A model generated the notes under the pieces. That model ran no database searches. It was not told where the DNA came from and was given only the letters and a program-made list of their open reading frames with translations. From Chitinophaga varians (lineage in GTDB: Bacteria > Bacteroidota > Bacteroidia > Chitinophagales > Chitinophagaceae), in NCBI RefSeq assembly GCF_014529945.1, contig NZ_JACVFB010000004.1:682001-746000 (forward strand): a DNA stretch of 64,000 nucleotides, in the 5' to 3' direction. The position numbers and the translations under genes were made by a program. Shown one piece after another: positions 39,286 through 47,633 of this stretch. Every line of letters starts with the position of its first letter. Position 1 is the first letter of the stretch.

Positions 39286-40194
39286 ATGAAAAAAATAATG
39301 GTATCCCTGTGCTTTATTTTATTGTCTGTTTTGCAAACAATGGCAACCAGGTATTCTCCTGCAGATTCGCTGAAACGCATGGTGAATGTGTCCGTCAATA
39401 ATTACCCTTCCCTGAAAGGTATCTGGCTTTGGACACCCGTTATTTTCAGAGATACGTTGTATGTCTGTGGACCTGAAAAAATGTTGATGATAGACCTGAA
39501 GAAGGGGACGGTTGGCACCAATAGCAAGGTTAACGCTGCTTTAGCACCTTTGTGGGCCAGACGGTTGATGAACGCACAGGTAGTACCTACGGAAGAGGGG
39601 TTTTATTATGCCTGTAGCGATGGCGTGCGGTTGATTGCCAGAGATGGAAGATTACTCCTGTATCATAAAACGCCTCATCCGGTGATATTTGTGAATGTAA
39701 ACGATCATGCCGTGATTGCCCATTGTTTGCGGGAGGTGGTGAGTATTGACAGAATTTCTCTTCAGGTACATGTGCTGAAGACAAATGATGACCTGGCCAC
39801 GACAATGGGCGCTTACCTATCCTACAAGGATGGCATCTGCAGGGATGAACTGACTTTTATGGCGGAGTTTACGACAGATACTACGGGTGCCCTCGTGCGC
39901 AGGGATATTGACCTGAATGGGTTTAATAAGAAAGAGGATGCTTACTTTCTGTATGCCAACAAAGAGTTTTATGTTTATTATGATATGGAGAAGAGGGATG
40001 TTCTGTATTTCGTGAATAAACAAAATTTGAATGTACCTTTTAAGAAGATCGATATCCGAAAATATAATTTCAAACCCACCACGGCTCAGCGGGAGAAAGA
40101 AGAAGATAATCCGGGGCTGAAACTGACTTATTATAATGACGCTTTTTATCTGGTGTCCTGGAAGCAGGGCCAGTTGCAGGTCTTCACTTTTTAA
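39286..40194 (+). CDS. Secreted hypothetical protein, possibly propeller-like (302 aa)
   Basis: A signal peptide (MKKIMVSLCFILLSVLQTMA) is followed by repeated beta-strand units such as VIFRDTLYVCGPEKMLMIDL, GFYYACSDGVRLIARDGRLL and EFYVYYDMEKRDVLYFV. These are reminiscent of beta-propeller blades, though no known repeat signature is clear. No catalytic motif is visible. It stands alone between divergent DUF1835 and the ArsR pair. Function unknown. Confidence 0.7.
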   Translation: MKKIMVSLCFILLSVLQTMATRYSPADSLKRMVNVSVNNYPSLKGIWLWTPVIFRDTLYVCGPEKMLMIDLKKGTVGTNSKVNAALAPLWARRLMNAQVVPTEEGFYYACSDGVRLIARDGRLLLYHKTPHPVIFVNVNDHAVIAHCLREVVSIDRISLQVHVLKTNDDLATTMGAYLSYKDGICRDELTFMAEFTTDTTGALVRRDIDLNGFNKKEDAYFLYANKEFYVYYDMEKRDVLYFVNKQNLNVPFKKIDIRKYNFKPTTAQREKEEDNPGLKLTYYNDAFYLVSWKQGQLQVFTF

Positions 40195-40220
40195 ATCACC
40201 CCGTCGATTTTTTATTTTTT

Positions 40221-40263
40221 TGTAACCAATCGGTTACTTATATTTGTAACTGAACGGTTACAA
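40221..40263 (+). promoter_or_regulatory. Tandem operator palindromes over a -7 box of the ArsR pair
   Basis: Two inverted repeats flank and overlap a TATATTTG -7 box (40239-40246): GTAACC-AATC-GGTTAC (40222-40237) and TTGTAAC-TGAACG-GTTACAA (40244-40263). They share the half-site GTAAC. ArsR-type repressors commonly bind such sites in their own promoters, so autoregulation is likely. Confidence 0.6.
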
Positions 40264-40273
40264 ATATAATTTT

Positions 40274-40603
40274 ATGCGCAGAGATGTTTTTCAGGCGATA
40301 GCAGACCCCACAAGAAGGGAGATCATTCATCTGTTGGCCGACAGGTCATTGAGCCTGAATATGGTGGCGGACCATTTTGATATCAGCCGCCCCGCAATAT
40401 CCAAACATGTCAAGATACTGACAGAATGTGGGCTCATCATTATCCAGCAGCAGGGGAGGGAGCGCCATTGCAAGGCCAATCTGCATCAGTTGAAAGAGGT
40501 ATCGGAATGGGTGGAACATTACCGCCGGTTCTGGAACAGGAAACTGGATGCACTGGAAGCTTTTCTGGAAGAAGACAGCAAAAAGAAAAAGAAGAAAAAG
40601 TAA
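40274..40603 (+). CDS. ArsR-family winged-helix repressor (109 aa)
   Basis: The protein has the ArsR layout: VFQAIADPTRREIIHLLADRSL, then ISRPAISKHVKILTECGL as the recognition helix, a wing at QQQGRERHCKANL, and a C-terminal SEWVEHYRRFWNRKLDALEAFL helix. It lacks the usual metal-binding cysteines, like the ArsR members paired with SRPBCC proteins. It ends in a long lysine tail. The next gene, an SRPBCC protein, starts 24 bases later and is a standard partner of this subgroup. Confidence 0.93.
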   Translation: MRRDVFQAIADPTRREIIHLLADRSLSLNMVADHFDISRPAISKHVKILTECGLIIIQQQGRERHCKANLHQLKEVSEWVEHYRRFWNRKLDALEAFLEEDSKKKKKKK

Positions 40604-40627
40604 ATCATCACCTATAAATCATGTGTT

Positions 40628-41089
40628 ATGAAAAATCAACCGCTGGTCGTTGAACGGTTACTGAATGCACCTGCCCACAAAGTTTGGGAAGCATTGACAG
40701 TGAAAGAAAAAATGAAAGCCTGGTACTTTGATGTATCTGACTTTAAACCGGAAGTAGGGTTTGCGTTTAGTTTTGTGGGCGCAGACCAGGGTGTTGAATA
40801 CATCCATCATTGCGTGGTGACGGCTGTGGTACCGGACCGGAAGCTGTCTTACACCTGGAAATATGAACACTATGAAGGCGAGTCTTTGCTGACGTTTGAA
40901 TTGCAGCCGGAAGGAGATAAGACCCGGCTGGTATTGACGCACGAGGGGCTGGAAACATTCCCGCAGCACCTGAAATCCTTTACCAGGGAGAGCTTCACCG
41001 GTGGCTGGAATTACTTTATCAACAATGCGTTGCCCAAATACCTGGACCCTGAATTTGTGCCGGAGCCTCAGAGTGAAACCCGGTGCTAG
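40628..41089 (+). CDS. SRPBCC/AHSA1-like protein (153 aa)
   Basis: The start VVERLLNAPAHKVWEALTVKEKMKAWYF is the AHSA1/SRPBCC opening, and the C-terminal GGWNYFINNALPKYL fits the family's final helix. These form a helix-grip pocket for hydrophobic ligands and act in the cytosol. It is paired with the ArsR gene and probably controlled by its operators. The ligand is unknown. Confidence 0.9.
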   Translation: MKNQPLVVERLLNAPAHKVWEALTVKEKMKAWYFDVSDFKPEVGFAFSFVGADQGVEYIHHCVVTAVVPDRKLSYTWKYEHYEGESLLTFELQPEGDKTRLVLTHEGLETFPQHLKSFTRESFTGGWNYFINNALPKYLDPEFVPEPQSETRC

Positions 41090-41180
41090 GATGAAAGTGC
41101 CCTGCTATGACCAGTTTCCCGGCCGAAGGACTTACATGTTGAGATAGGAAGCACACAATTTTAGATAAGATAGAAAAGCT

Positions 41181-41215
41181 GGGTGGCAACGTTCAACGGG
41201 CGAATGGTGCCACCC
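41181..41215 (+). terminator. Stem-loop after the SRPBCC gene
   Basis: GGGTGGCA pairs perfectly with TGCCACCC over a 19-base loop. It lies about 90 bases after the SRPBCC stop without a clear T-run, so it may be a weak terminator or an RNA processing signal. Confidence 0.35.
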
Positions 41216-41301
41216 TTCAGGACATATAGCAGGGAATCACTTTCAATCACCCTCTCTGGACCAAAGACCGGGAGGGGTGGTTTTCCGGATCATTATTTTA
41301 T

Positions 41302-41931
41302 ATGCCTGACCGACCCCAACGCTCATATTTTATTATCTTGCCCCTTATGGGGCGATTTTCCTTTTCTGTATCCAATATTATTTATACCCTGCTGTTAGGG
41401 GCATTGCTGGCGATTTTATTCATCCCCGGAGGGAGAGTATGGTTTCTGCAGCAACTGATGAAAACGGGATTGTTTCAGCCGGCAGTGCCGAAAACAGACG
41501 CGGATGCCTGGCCTGCGCCGGAGATACTTTTCCGCGACGCGGCAGGGGCGCCGGTGGCGCTGTCTTCCCTGAAGGGGAAGGTGGTGTTCATCAATTTCTG
41601 GGCTACCTGGTGTCCGCCGTGCAGGGCGGAGATGCCTTCTGTGGACCGCCTGTATCGCCAATGGAAAGATAATGCCGGTATCGTGTTCTTGATCGTGGAC
41701 GCCGACAGTGAGCCGGAGAAGGCTGCTGCGTTTATGCGTGACAATGGATATCAGTTGCCCGTGGCCTTTCTGGCCGGAAATGTGCCCCAAAATGTATACA
41801 GTGGTACGCTGCCTACTACCCTCATCATCGACAAGGCGGGCCGGATCGTGTTCCGGGAAACCGGCGTGGCCGACTATGGCAGTCGCCGCATGGAACAATA
41901 TATTCAACAGTTACTGGCTGAAAAGCAATAG
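41302..41931 (+). CDS. TlpA-like membrane-anchored thioredoxin (209 aa)
   Basis: A single hydrophobic segment near residues 20-40 anchors the protein. A TlpA-type thioredoxin fold follows with the redox motif WCPPC (Cys104 and Cys107), the cis-proline in GTLPTTLIID, and the NFWATW lead-in. Such proteins act as disulfide reductases in the periplasm. The start at 41302 is uncertain; the ATG at 41347 gives a shorter leader with the membrane segment intact. No neighbour suggests a specific partner. Confidence 0.88.
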   Translation: MPDRPQRSYFIILPLMGRFSFSVSNIIYTLLLGALLAILFIPGGRVWFLQQLMKTGLFQPAVPKTDADAWPAPEILFRDAAGAPVALSSLKGKVVFINFWATWCPPCRAEMPSVDRLYRQWKDNAGIVFLIVDADSEPEKAAAFMRDNGYQLPVAFLAGNVPQNVYSGTLPTTLIIDKAGRIVFRETGVADYGSRRMEQYIQQLLAEKQ

Positions 41932-41989
41932 TTTTTGTAAATTTTAGGTATGGTGACCGCTAAAACCATATAGCTATCCCAAAATTGTT

Positions 41990-41997
41990 TACTTTTG
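41990..41997 (+). promoter_or_regulatory. -7 box of the GntR gene
   Basis: TACTTTTG fits TAnnTTTG and lies 28 bases before the GntR ATG. TTTAC occurs three times in this promoter (41988, 42011, 42020), the same pentamer that makes the arms of the palindrome before SusC 2, so weak autoregulation is possible. Confidence 0.45.
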
Positions 41998-42025
41998 AAT
42001 AAATATTTCGTTTACATTATTTACT

Positions 42026-42664
42026 ATGAAAACAGATTCATTAGCCAATAAAGTGTATGTAGAGCTGCGTCGTAAGATTCTTTCCAATCAACTGGTACCG
42101 GGCATGCGCCTGAAAGAAGACGTATGGGCCAAGAAAACAGAAGTGAGCCGTATGGCTGTGCGGGAAGCGCTGACAAGGCTGCTGGGCGAGAATCTGGTGG
42201 TGTTTGGAGAGAAAGGCGGTTACTTCGTAAAGTCCATGACAGCTGAAGATATCCGTCAGATCCGGGAGCTGCGTGAATTATTGGAACTGGGCGCCATCCG
42301 GATGGCCATCCACAAGATCGGCAAAGCAGACATTACAGCACTGGAAAAGATCTGTGACGATTTTACCAATATGGTGAAAAGCGGCTACATGGGCGGCGCC
42401 TGTGAAGCAGACATGAAATTCCACGAAACCCTGATCTCCCTCGCCGGCAATACCAAACTGATGGAAATATACCAGTCCAGCAATATCCCCCTGTTCCATA
42501 TGAAGCTGGGCAAGATGCTGGTGCAGATGGACGATTATGAACAGACCGATGAAGAACATCGTGCTATTCTGCAGGCCCTGAAAAATAAAGACGTTAAAAA
42601 GGCGGAAGAAGCGCTGGTAAAGCATTTGCTGCGTGGAGAAGTAACCACCCTGGAAGTAGAATAA
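42026..42664 (+). CDS. GntR/FadR-family (FCD) transcriptional regulator (212 aa)
   Basis: The N-terminal winged helix reads KVYVELRRKILSNQLVPGMRLKE, then SRMAVREALTRL as the recognition helix. The FCD ligand-binding domain carries the acid and histidine positions (DMKFHETL, EEHRAIL, KHLL) that coordinate a metal in the family. FCD regulators typically sense organic or sugar acids. It precedes the second SusC operon, whose promoter carries a palindrome over its -7 box, so it very probably controls that operon. The ligand may be an aldonate or related acid. Confidence 0.92.
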   Translation: MKTDSLANKVYVELRRKILSNQLVPGMRLKEDVWAKKTEVSRMAVREALTRLLGENLVVFGEKGGYFVKSMTAEDIRQIRELRELLELGAIRMAIHKIGKADITALEKICDDFTNMVKSGYMGGACEADMKFHETLISLAGNTKLMEIYQSSNIPLFHMKLGKMLVQMDDYEQTDEEHRAILQALKNKDVKKAEEALVKHLLRGEVTTLEVE

Positions 42665-43042
42665 CCCCTTTTCTTTTATAGGATGTCTCCCTGATTTCCC
42701 CCTCCTCACATTTTTTCTCAAATATTTTTTTGTTTACAAAATTTGAATATATTTGTAAACAGAGTAGCGAACAACTGACCGTTCCCGGCTGGTACTAAAG
42801 CTAACGTTATGTGAAACTCGCGGGCTGTGCCAACGCATCGTGTAACCGTGCCCGTCATAATTATCAACCTGTAATGCCGACATGTGTTCTTTCATTTTAG
42901 GACAGTGAACGGTTAATAAACTAAAACGCGAAAAACTCATCCTGCGCTGAAAATCTATATCGGACGGATGACATGTCAACAGCCACCGGTGCATGACTAT
43001 CATGCGCACGGGATTATCTAACCATTTTATCTAACCAGAATT
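42665..43042 (+). other. 378-base control region before SusC 2
   Basis: It holds the palindrome/-7 element at 42731-42761 and then about 280 bases without a supported gene, implying a long 5' leader before SusC. I found no clear riboswitch or strong terminator hairpin in this leader. The palindrome arms contain the same TTTAC core seen in the GntR promoter. Confidence 0.55.
42731..42761 (+). promoter_or_regulatory. Palindromic operator over the SusC 2 -7 box
   Basis: TGTTTACAAA (42731-42740), 11 bases, and TTTGTAAACA (42752-42761) form a perfect inverted repeat with 10-base arms. A TATATTTG -7 box lies at 42748-42755, inside the right arm and spacer. A bound regulator would block the promoter. 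The adjacent GntR/FCD protein is the natural candidate. Confidence 0.7.
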
Positions 43043-46000
43043 ATGAAAGGAACACACCTTTACCTATTTGCAACCCTGCTGGCACTCGTCGCAGGTCTTT
43101 GCAAGCCACAAAAGCTGATAGCACAGGAGGTCAGGGAAATCAAAGGGACGGTGCTCGACAGCGCTACCCAGGCTGCTCTTCCGGGTGTTACGGTATTTAT
43201 CAAAGGCACGCAAACCGGCGCTTCTACCAATGCGGAAGGCCACTTTACCATCCGCGCTGCCAGTGGCGATGTGCTCACCTTCTCCTACATTGGTTATGAT
43301 AAAAAAGAAACGGCCATCGGTAACCGCAATAATATTTTCATCTCCCTGGCACCAAGCAAAACCACACTGAATGAAACGGTGGTCATCGGTTATGGCGCGG
43401 TAAAGAAAAGCTCCGTGACTGCCTCCGTGGCCAAAGTGGAAAATAAAATACTCGACCAGGTGCCTGCCGGTCGGCCGGAAGCTGCACTGGTAGGCCGTAT
43501 GGCAGGAGTGAACATCTCCCAGTCACGCGGTCAGGCAGGATCTGCGCCCACCATCCGCATCCGCGGCATCGGTTCCATCAGCGCCGGCAACGACCCGCTG
43601 ATCGTCATAGACGGTATCCCCGGCGGTAACCTCGGTATGATCAATATGAACGACGTACAGTCGGTGGAAGTACTGAAAGACGCCTCCTCCGCAGCGATCT
43701 ATGGTTCCCGTGCAGCCGGCGGCGTTATCCTCGTCACCATGAAAAAAGGCGTGGCCGGTAAACCGAAATTTAACTTCAATGGCTATGCAGGCCTGGGTAA
43801 AGCAATCGTCCACAACGACTGGATCACCGGCGACGAATACTATCAGTACGCCGTTAAATACCAAAACCGCGAATACGCATGGGTGGGCGGAGACGTCTCC
43901 CTGCCGGTATGGGGCGATGCCAGAAGACCGGCTGCCTATCAGGTAAGCGACGTACTGAAAACAGGTCACACCGTATGGCAGGACGCTGTTATGCGCACGG
44001 CGCCCATCCAAAGCTACAACATCTCCGCCAGCGGCGGTACGGACAAGGCCACCTACTACGTGGCGGCTACCTATAAAGACGAACAAGGCGCCATGGTGAA
44101 CACCTGGTTTAAAACCTATGGCCTCAGAGCCAATGTGGACGTGCAGGCCAGTAAGGTGGTCAGTGTAGGCTTTATGCTCAATCCTACCTATTCCAAACGC
44201 CGCTATAACCCTTCTGAGATACCTAACTATTCCAAATATCCTTCTTTCGTAGACGTGCAGCGCCCTAACGGTACCTACCCCACGGCACGCGAATACTGGG
44301 GCGCTGTGGTGACCGGACAGGTAAACCCCATGGCTACATTGCAGGGCTCTGAATACTATGGCAGCAGCATCAGCAATATCGGAGAAGCCTATCTGAAACT
44401 GAACCTCGCCAAAGGCCTGAGTTTCCGCTCTTCTGTAGGCACTACCATGGACTTCAGTAACCGCGACGAGTTCCAGGCTTCCTGGGCCACCAGCGCCGCG
44501 AAAAATTCCGGTACCGATATCACCAGCACCAACATCAACATACTCAACGAAAACGTGTTGAGCTATAACACCACGTTCAAAGGAGGCCACGATCTGTCGG
44601 CCATCGCGGGTGCTTCCTATCAACGTAACGACAGCAAGTCGGTGAACCTCTACGCGGTAGCCGGCAGCTATAATAACGATATCGTACACACGATGGGCAA
44701 CGCCACCCTGGCACCCAACAGCAATACGCTCAAAAGCAAATGGGGCCTGATTTCCTACTTCACCCGTGTAAACTATGGATATAAAGATAAGTACCTGCTG
44801 TCTGCCTCCATTCGTACAGATGCCAGCTCCCGCTTTGGTCCGGATAACCGTTGGGGTTATTTCCCTTCCGTGTCCGCCGCCTGGCGTGTGAAACAGGAAA
44901 GTTTCCTGAAAGATTTCAACCCTGTCAGTGATCTGAAAGTACGGGCCAGCTGGGGCGTGACAGGCAACTTCAACATCGGCGATTTCCAATACCTCGGCCT
45001 CATGGGCAATACCTTCTATTCTCCCGGTAACGTGGTGACCAAAGGCCAGGCTGCTGTGAGCTATGGCAACAGCCAGCTCGGCTGGGAAAAAACCAAGGGC
45101 ATCGACCTCGGCGCTGAGTTGTCCGTGCTCGACAACCGCATCAGCATCGTGTTCGACTACTACGACAAACGGACCACCGACCTGCTGTACAGCATGCCGG
45201 TGCCGGCCACTACCGGCTTCGCTACTACCATGACCAACATCGGGGAGATACGCAACCGCGGGATAGAGTTGGAAATAAATACCCGTAACATCACCGGTAA
45301 GTTCAACTGGCAAACATCTTTCAACTATTCCCGCAACAGGAATACGGTGGAAGATCTGGGCGGTGTCAACAATGTGATCATTGCAGACCCTTCCTCCAAT
45401 ATGAACTGGATACTCCGTGTAGGTGAGCCGATGTTCTCTTACTATGGTTATAAGATCAACGGTATTTACAAGGATGCTGCTGACGTGGCGGCCAATCCGG
45501 GTATTGCCGGCTCCCGTCCGGGTAATCCCAAATTTGAAGATACCGATGGTAATAAAAAGATCGATGCCAACGACAAACAGATACTGGGCAACTTCCAGCC
45601 CAAGGCCATCCTCGGAATGGTGAACAATTTCTCCTACAATAATTTTGACCTGAGCATCGCCATGCAGGCTTCCCTCGGAGCGAAAATGTACAACTACGAA
45701 AACCAGTTCTATCAGGGTTCGTTGCTGGGCGCTATGCGCCGCTCCCTGGTGGAAAACCAGTGGTGGTCGCCCTCTGACCCGGGTAACGGTAAAGTGCCGG
45801 CCAGCGCACTCAACACATTGGGATTCCAGACGATGTCTGACGCTTATATAGAAGACGCCTCCTTCCTTGCCATTCGTAACGTCAACCTGGGGTATACCCT
45901 GCCTGAAACGCTGGTCCGCAAACTGCGGGTCACCAACTTCAGGGTATACCTCTCTGCCAGCAACCTGTTCATCTTTACCAAAAAGGAATTCCATGGATAT

Positions 46001-46117
46001 AACCCGGAAGGTTATACGAAAGGAGAGGTGAACGGGGTTGCCAGCATGCCGGGCGCCAACTACGGAGCAGAACCGATCAGCCGCATTTATGCGCTGGGAT
46101 TCAATTTTAACTTCTAA
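43043..46117 (+). CDS. SusC/RagA-type TonB-dependent outer membrane transporter (1024 aa)
   Basis: The start opens a signal peptide ending at LIAQ. The CarboxypepD_reg-like domain (EIKGTVLDSATQAALPGVTVFI to FSYIGYDKKE) and TonB box/plug (ETVVIGYGAVKKSSVTASV, GRMAGVNI, IRIRGIGSISAGNDPLIVIDGIPGG) follow. The barrel includes the classic KYLLSASIRTDASSRFG and ends in ALGFNFNF. It imports oligomers with its SusD partner 18 bases downstream. The downstream acid-sugar enzymes suggest a uronic or aldonic acid-containing cargo. Confidence 0.95.
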   Translation: MKGTHLYLFATLLALVAGLCKPQKLIAQEVREIKGTVLDSATQAALPGVTVFIKGTQTGASTNAEGHFTIRAASGDVLTFSYIGYDKKETAIGNRNNIFISLAPSKTTLNETVVIGYGAVKKSSVTASVAKVENKILDQVPAGRPEAALVGRMAGVNISQSRGQAGSAPTIRIRGIGSISAGNDPLIVIDGIPGGNLGMINMNDVQSVEVLKDASSAAIYGSRAAGGVILVTMKKGVAGKPKFNFNGYAGLGKAIVHNDWITGDEYYQYAVKYQNREYAWVGGDVSLPVWGDARRPAAYQVSDVLKTGHTVWQDAVMRTAPIQSYNISASGGTDKATYYVAATYKDEQGAMVNTWFKTYGLRANVDVQASKVVSVGFMLNPTYSKRRYNPSEIPNYSKYPSFVDVQRPNGTYPTAREYWGAVVTGQVNPMATLQGSEYYGSSISNIGEAYLKLNLAKGLSFRSSVGTTMDFSNRDEFQASWATSAAKNSGTDITSTNINILNENVLSYNTTFKGGHDLSAIAGASYQRNDSKSVNLYAVAGSYNNDIVHTMGNATLAPNSNTLKSKWGLISYFTRVNYGYKDKYLLSASIRTDASSRFGPDNRWGYFPSVSAAWRVKQESFLKDFNPVSDLKVRASWGVTGNFNIGDFQYLGLMGNTFYSPGNVVTKGQAAVSYGNSQLGWEKTKGIDLGAELSVLDNRISIVFDYYDKRTTDLLYSMPVPATTGFATTMTNIGEIRNRGIELEINTRNITGKFNWQTSFNYSRNRNTVEDLGGVNNVIIADPSSNMNWILRVGEPMFSYYGYKINGIYKDAADVAANPGIAGSRPGNPKFEDTDGNKKIDANDKQILGNFQPKAILGMVNNFSYNNFDLSIAMQASLGAKMYNYENQFYQGSLLGAMRRSLVENQWWSPSDPGNGKVPASALNTLGFQTMSDAYIEDASFLAIRNVNLGYTLPETLVRKLRVTNFRVYLSASNLFIFTKKEFHGYNPEGYTKGEVNGVASMPGANYGAEPISRIYALGFNFNF

Positions 46118-46135
46118 CCAGCAAAAGCGTATTCC

Positions 46136-47596
46136 ATGAAAAAGAACAAACTATATATACCGGTCTTACTGCTGGCCCTGGCCGGTAGCAGCTGTACCAA
46201 CAGCCTGCTGAATATGACGCCGGATTCTTCCCTGACCACCAACAACTTCTATAAAACGTCCAATGATATGGACCAGGCGGTCATCGGTATCTACAGCGGA
46301 ATGCAGGACCGCAAACCGAAAGACTATCTGCTGATGGAGATGCCCGGCGATAACCTGTACATGGGCACCGCCATGCCCGGCGTAAACGATCTGGACTACC
46401 TGACCGTCAACGCTGAAAATACCGCGGTGGCTGACTTCTGGGAGAAAAGTTTTTACGGTATCGGCCGCGCGAATGCCGTACTGGAAAATATTGATCGCCC
46501 TACTGACTATGCCGCCGGTAAAAAAGAACAGTTCACCGGTGAAGCTCAATTCATGCGCGCGCTCTTTTATTTTGATCTGGTGAGACTGTTCGGTGGCGTG
46601 CCGATGGTGACTAAAACACCGACGATCAATGAAGCGAAGAACATGCCGCGCGAATCGGCCGATAAGATTTATGAACTGATCATCGCTGACCTGAAAGCGG
46701 CGATTGATTTATTACCTGCGCCAGGTATCAGAGGACGTGCCAGCAAAGGCGCTGCCACCGGTCTTCTGGGTAAAGTGTATGTATACCGGAAAGACTGGGC
46801 CAACGCGAAAATTTATCTGGAGAAAGCCCTCCGCGATTTTGGCTACCAGCTGGAGCCCAGCTTCGCCACGTTGTGGAGCCTGGCCTCAGAAGATAATAAA
46901 GAGATCATCCTCGCCATCAAATATACCGATGGCTCCAATGGCCACTCGTTGGGTATCGACTTTGCCCCGATCGGTGGTATCGCTGGTGTGGTGGGGTCCG
47001 GCAACCAGTATGCTTTCCCTTCCTGGAGCCTGAACAAAAAATATGTCGCCGGCGATAGCCGCAAAGCATCCACTATTTCGGACTATGTAGTGAAAGCCAC
47101 TTCCCCGAATGATCCGCCGGCATGGGGCCCCTACGTGAAAAAATACGCCACAAAATTCACCGGGGCCACCTCCGGTCAGGACCTGCCTGTGCTGCGACTG
47201 GCGGATGTGGTCCTGCTGTATGCTGAAACGCTGTACAACAGCGGTGATAAAGCCAGCGCCCTGATACAGCTCAATGCAATAAGGGAAAGGGCTTTCGGTG
47301 ATGCCTCCCACGATTATACCGCTGCGGATATCGCCAGCCCCGACAGCTTCCTCGATATCCTGTTGCTCGAAAGACAACTGGAACTGGCCTACGAAAACGA
47401 ACGCTGGCCCGATCTGGTGCGTACCGGCCGCTTTATGACGGTGATGACCAGCGAAGAAAGGGATTATAACCCCGCTACCAGCACCACCACTAAAGTAACG
47501 TTGTCGCCCAAAGCCACCATGGCGGTATTTCCGGTGCCACAGCGCCAGATCGATCAGTATGCCCCTGGTGTGCTGAAACAGAACGACGGATATTAA
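46136..47596 (+). CDS. SusD/RagB-type surface lipoprotein (486 aa)
   Basis: The lipoprotein signal ends at the lipobox AGSSC. The SusD signatures are AQFMRALFYFDLVRLFGGVPM, a TPR-like RASKGAATGLLGKVYVYRKDW and the C-terminal RQLELAYENERWPDLVRTG. It captures oligosaccharides at the cell surface for SusC. It is part of the long operon running to the symporter, with gaps of at most a few tens of bases. Confidence 0.95.
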   Translation: MKKNKLYIPVLLLALAGSSCTNSLLNMTPDSSLTTNNFYKTSNDMDQAVIGIYSGMQDRKPKDYLLMEMPGDNLYMGTAMPGVNDLDYLTVNAENTAVADFWEKSFYGIGRANAVLENIDRPTDYAAGKKEQFTGEAQFMRALFYFDLVRLFGGVPMVTKTPTINEAKNMPRESADKIYELIIADLKAAIDLLPAPGIRGRASKGAATGLLGKVYVYRKDWANAKIYLEKALRDFGYQLEPSFATLWSLASEDNKEIILAIKYTDGSNGHSLGIDFAPIGGIAGVVGSGNQYAFPSWSLNKKYVAGDSRKASTISDYVVKATSPNDPPAWGPYVKKYATKFTGATSGQDLPVLRLADVVLLYAETLYNSGDKASALIQLNAIRERAFGDASHDYTAADIASPDSFLDILLLERQLELAYENERWPDLVRTGRFMTVMTSEERDYNPATSTTTKVTLSPKATMAVFPVPQRQIDQYAPGVLKQNDGY

Positions 47597-47633
47597 TTTC
47601 ATCAATAACCAATCATACGCTTAATTGTACGGG

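Noticed and set aside
41090..41301. Broken VOC/glyoxalase-like gene (LGGNVQRANGATLQDI segment)
   Set aside because: The in-frame part is short and interrupted by stops; the resemblance is too weak to call, and the same bases form a stem-loop.
43523..45994. Very long open frame (823 codons) on the minus strand inside SusC 2
   Set aside because: It lies wholly antisense to a clear SusC gene; its residues lack any family pattern and follow from the codon bias of the real gene.
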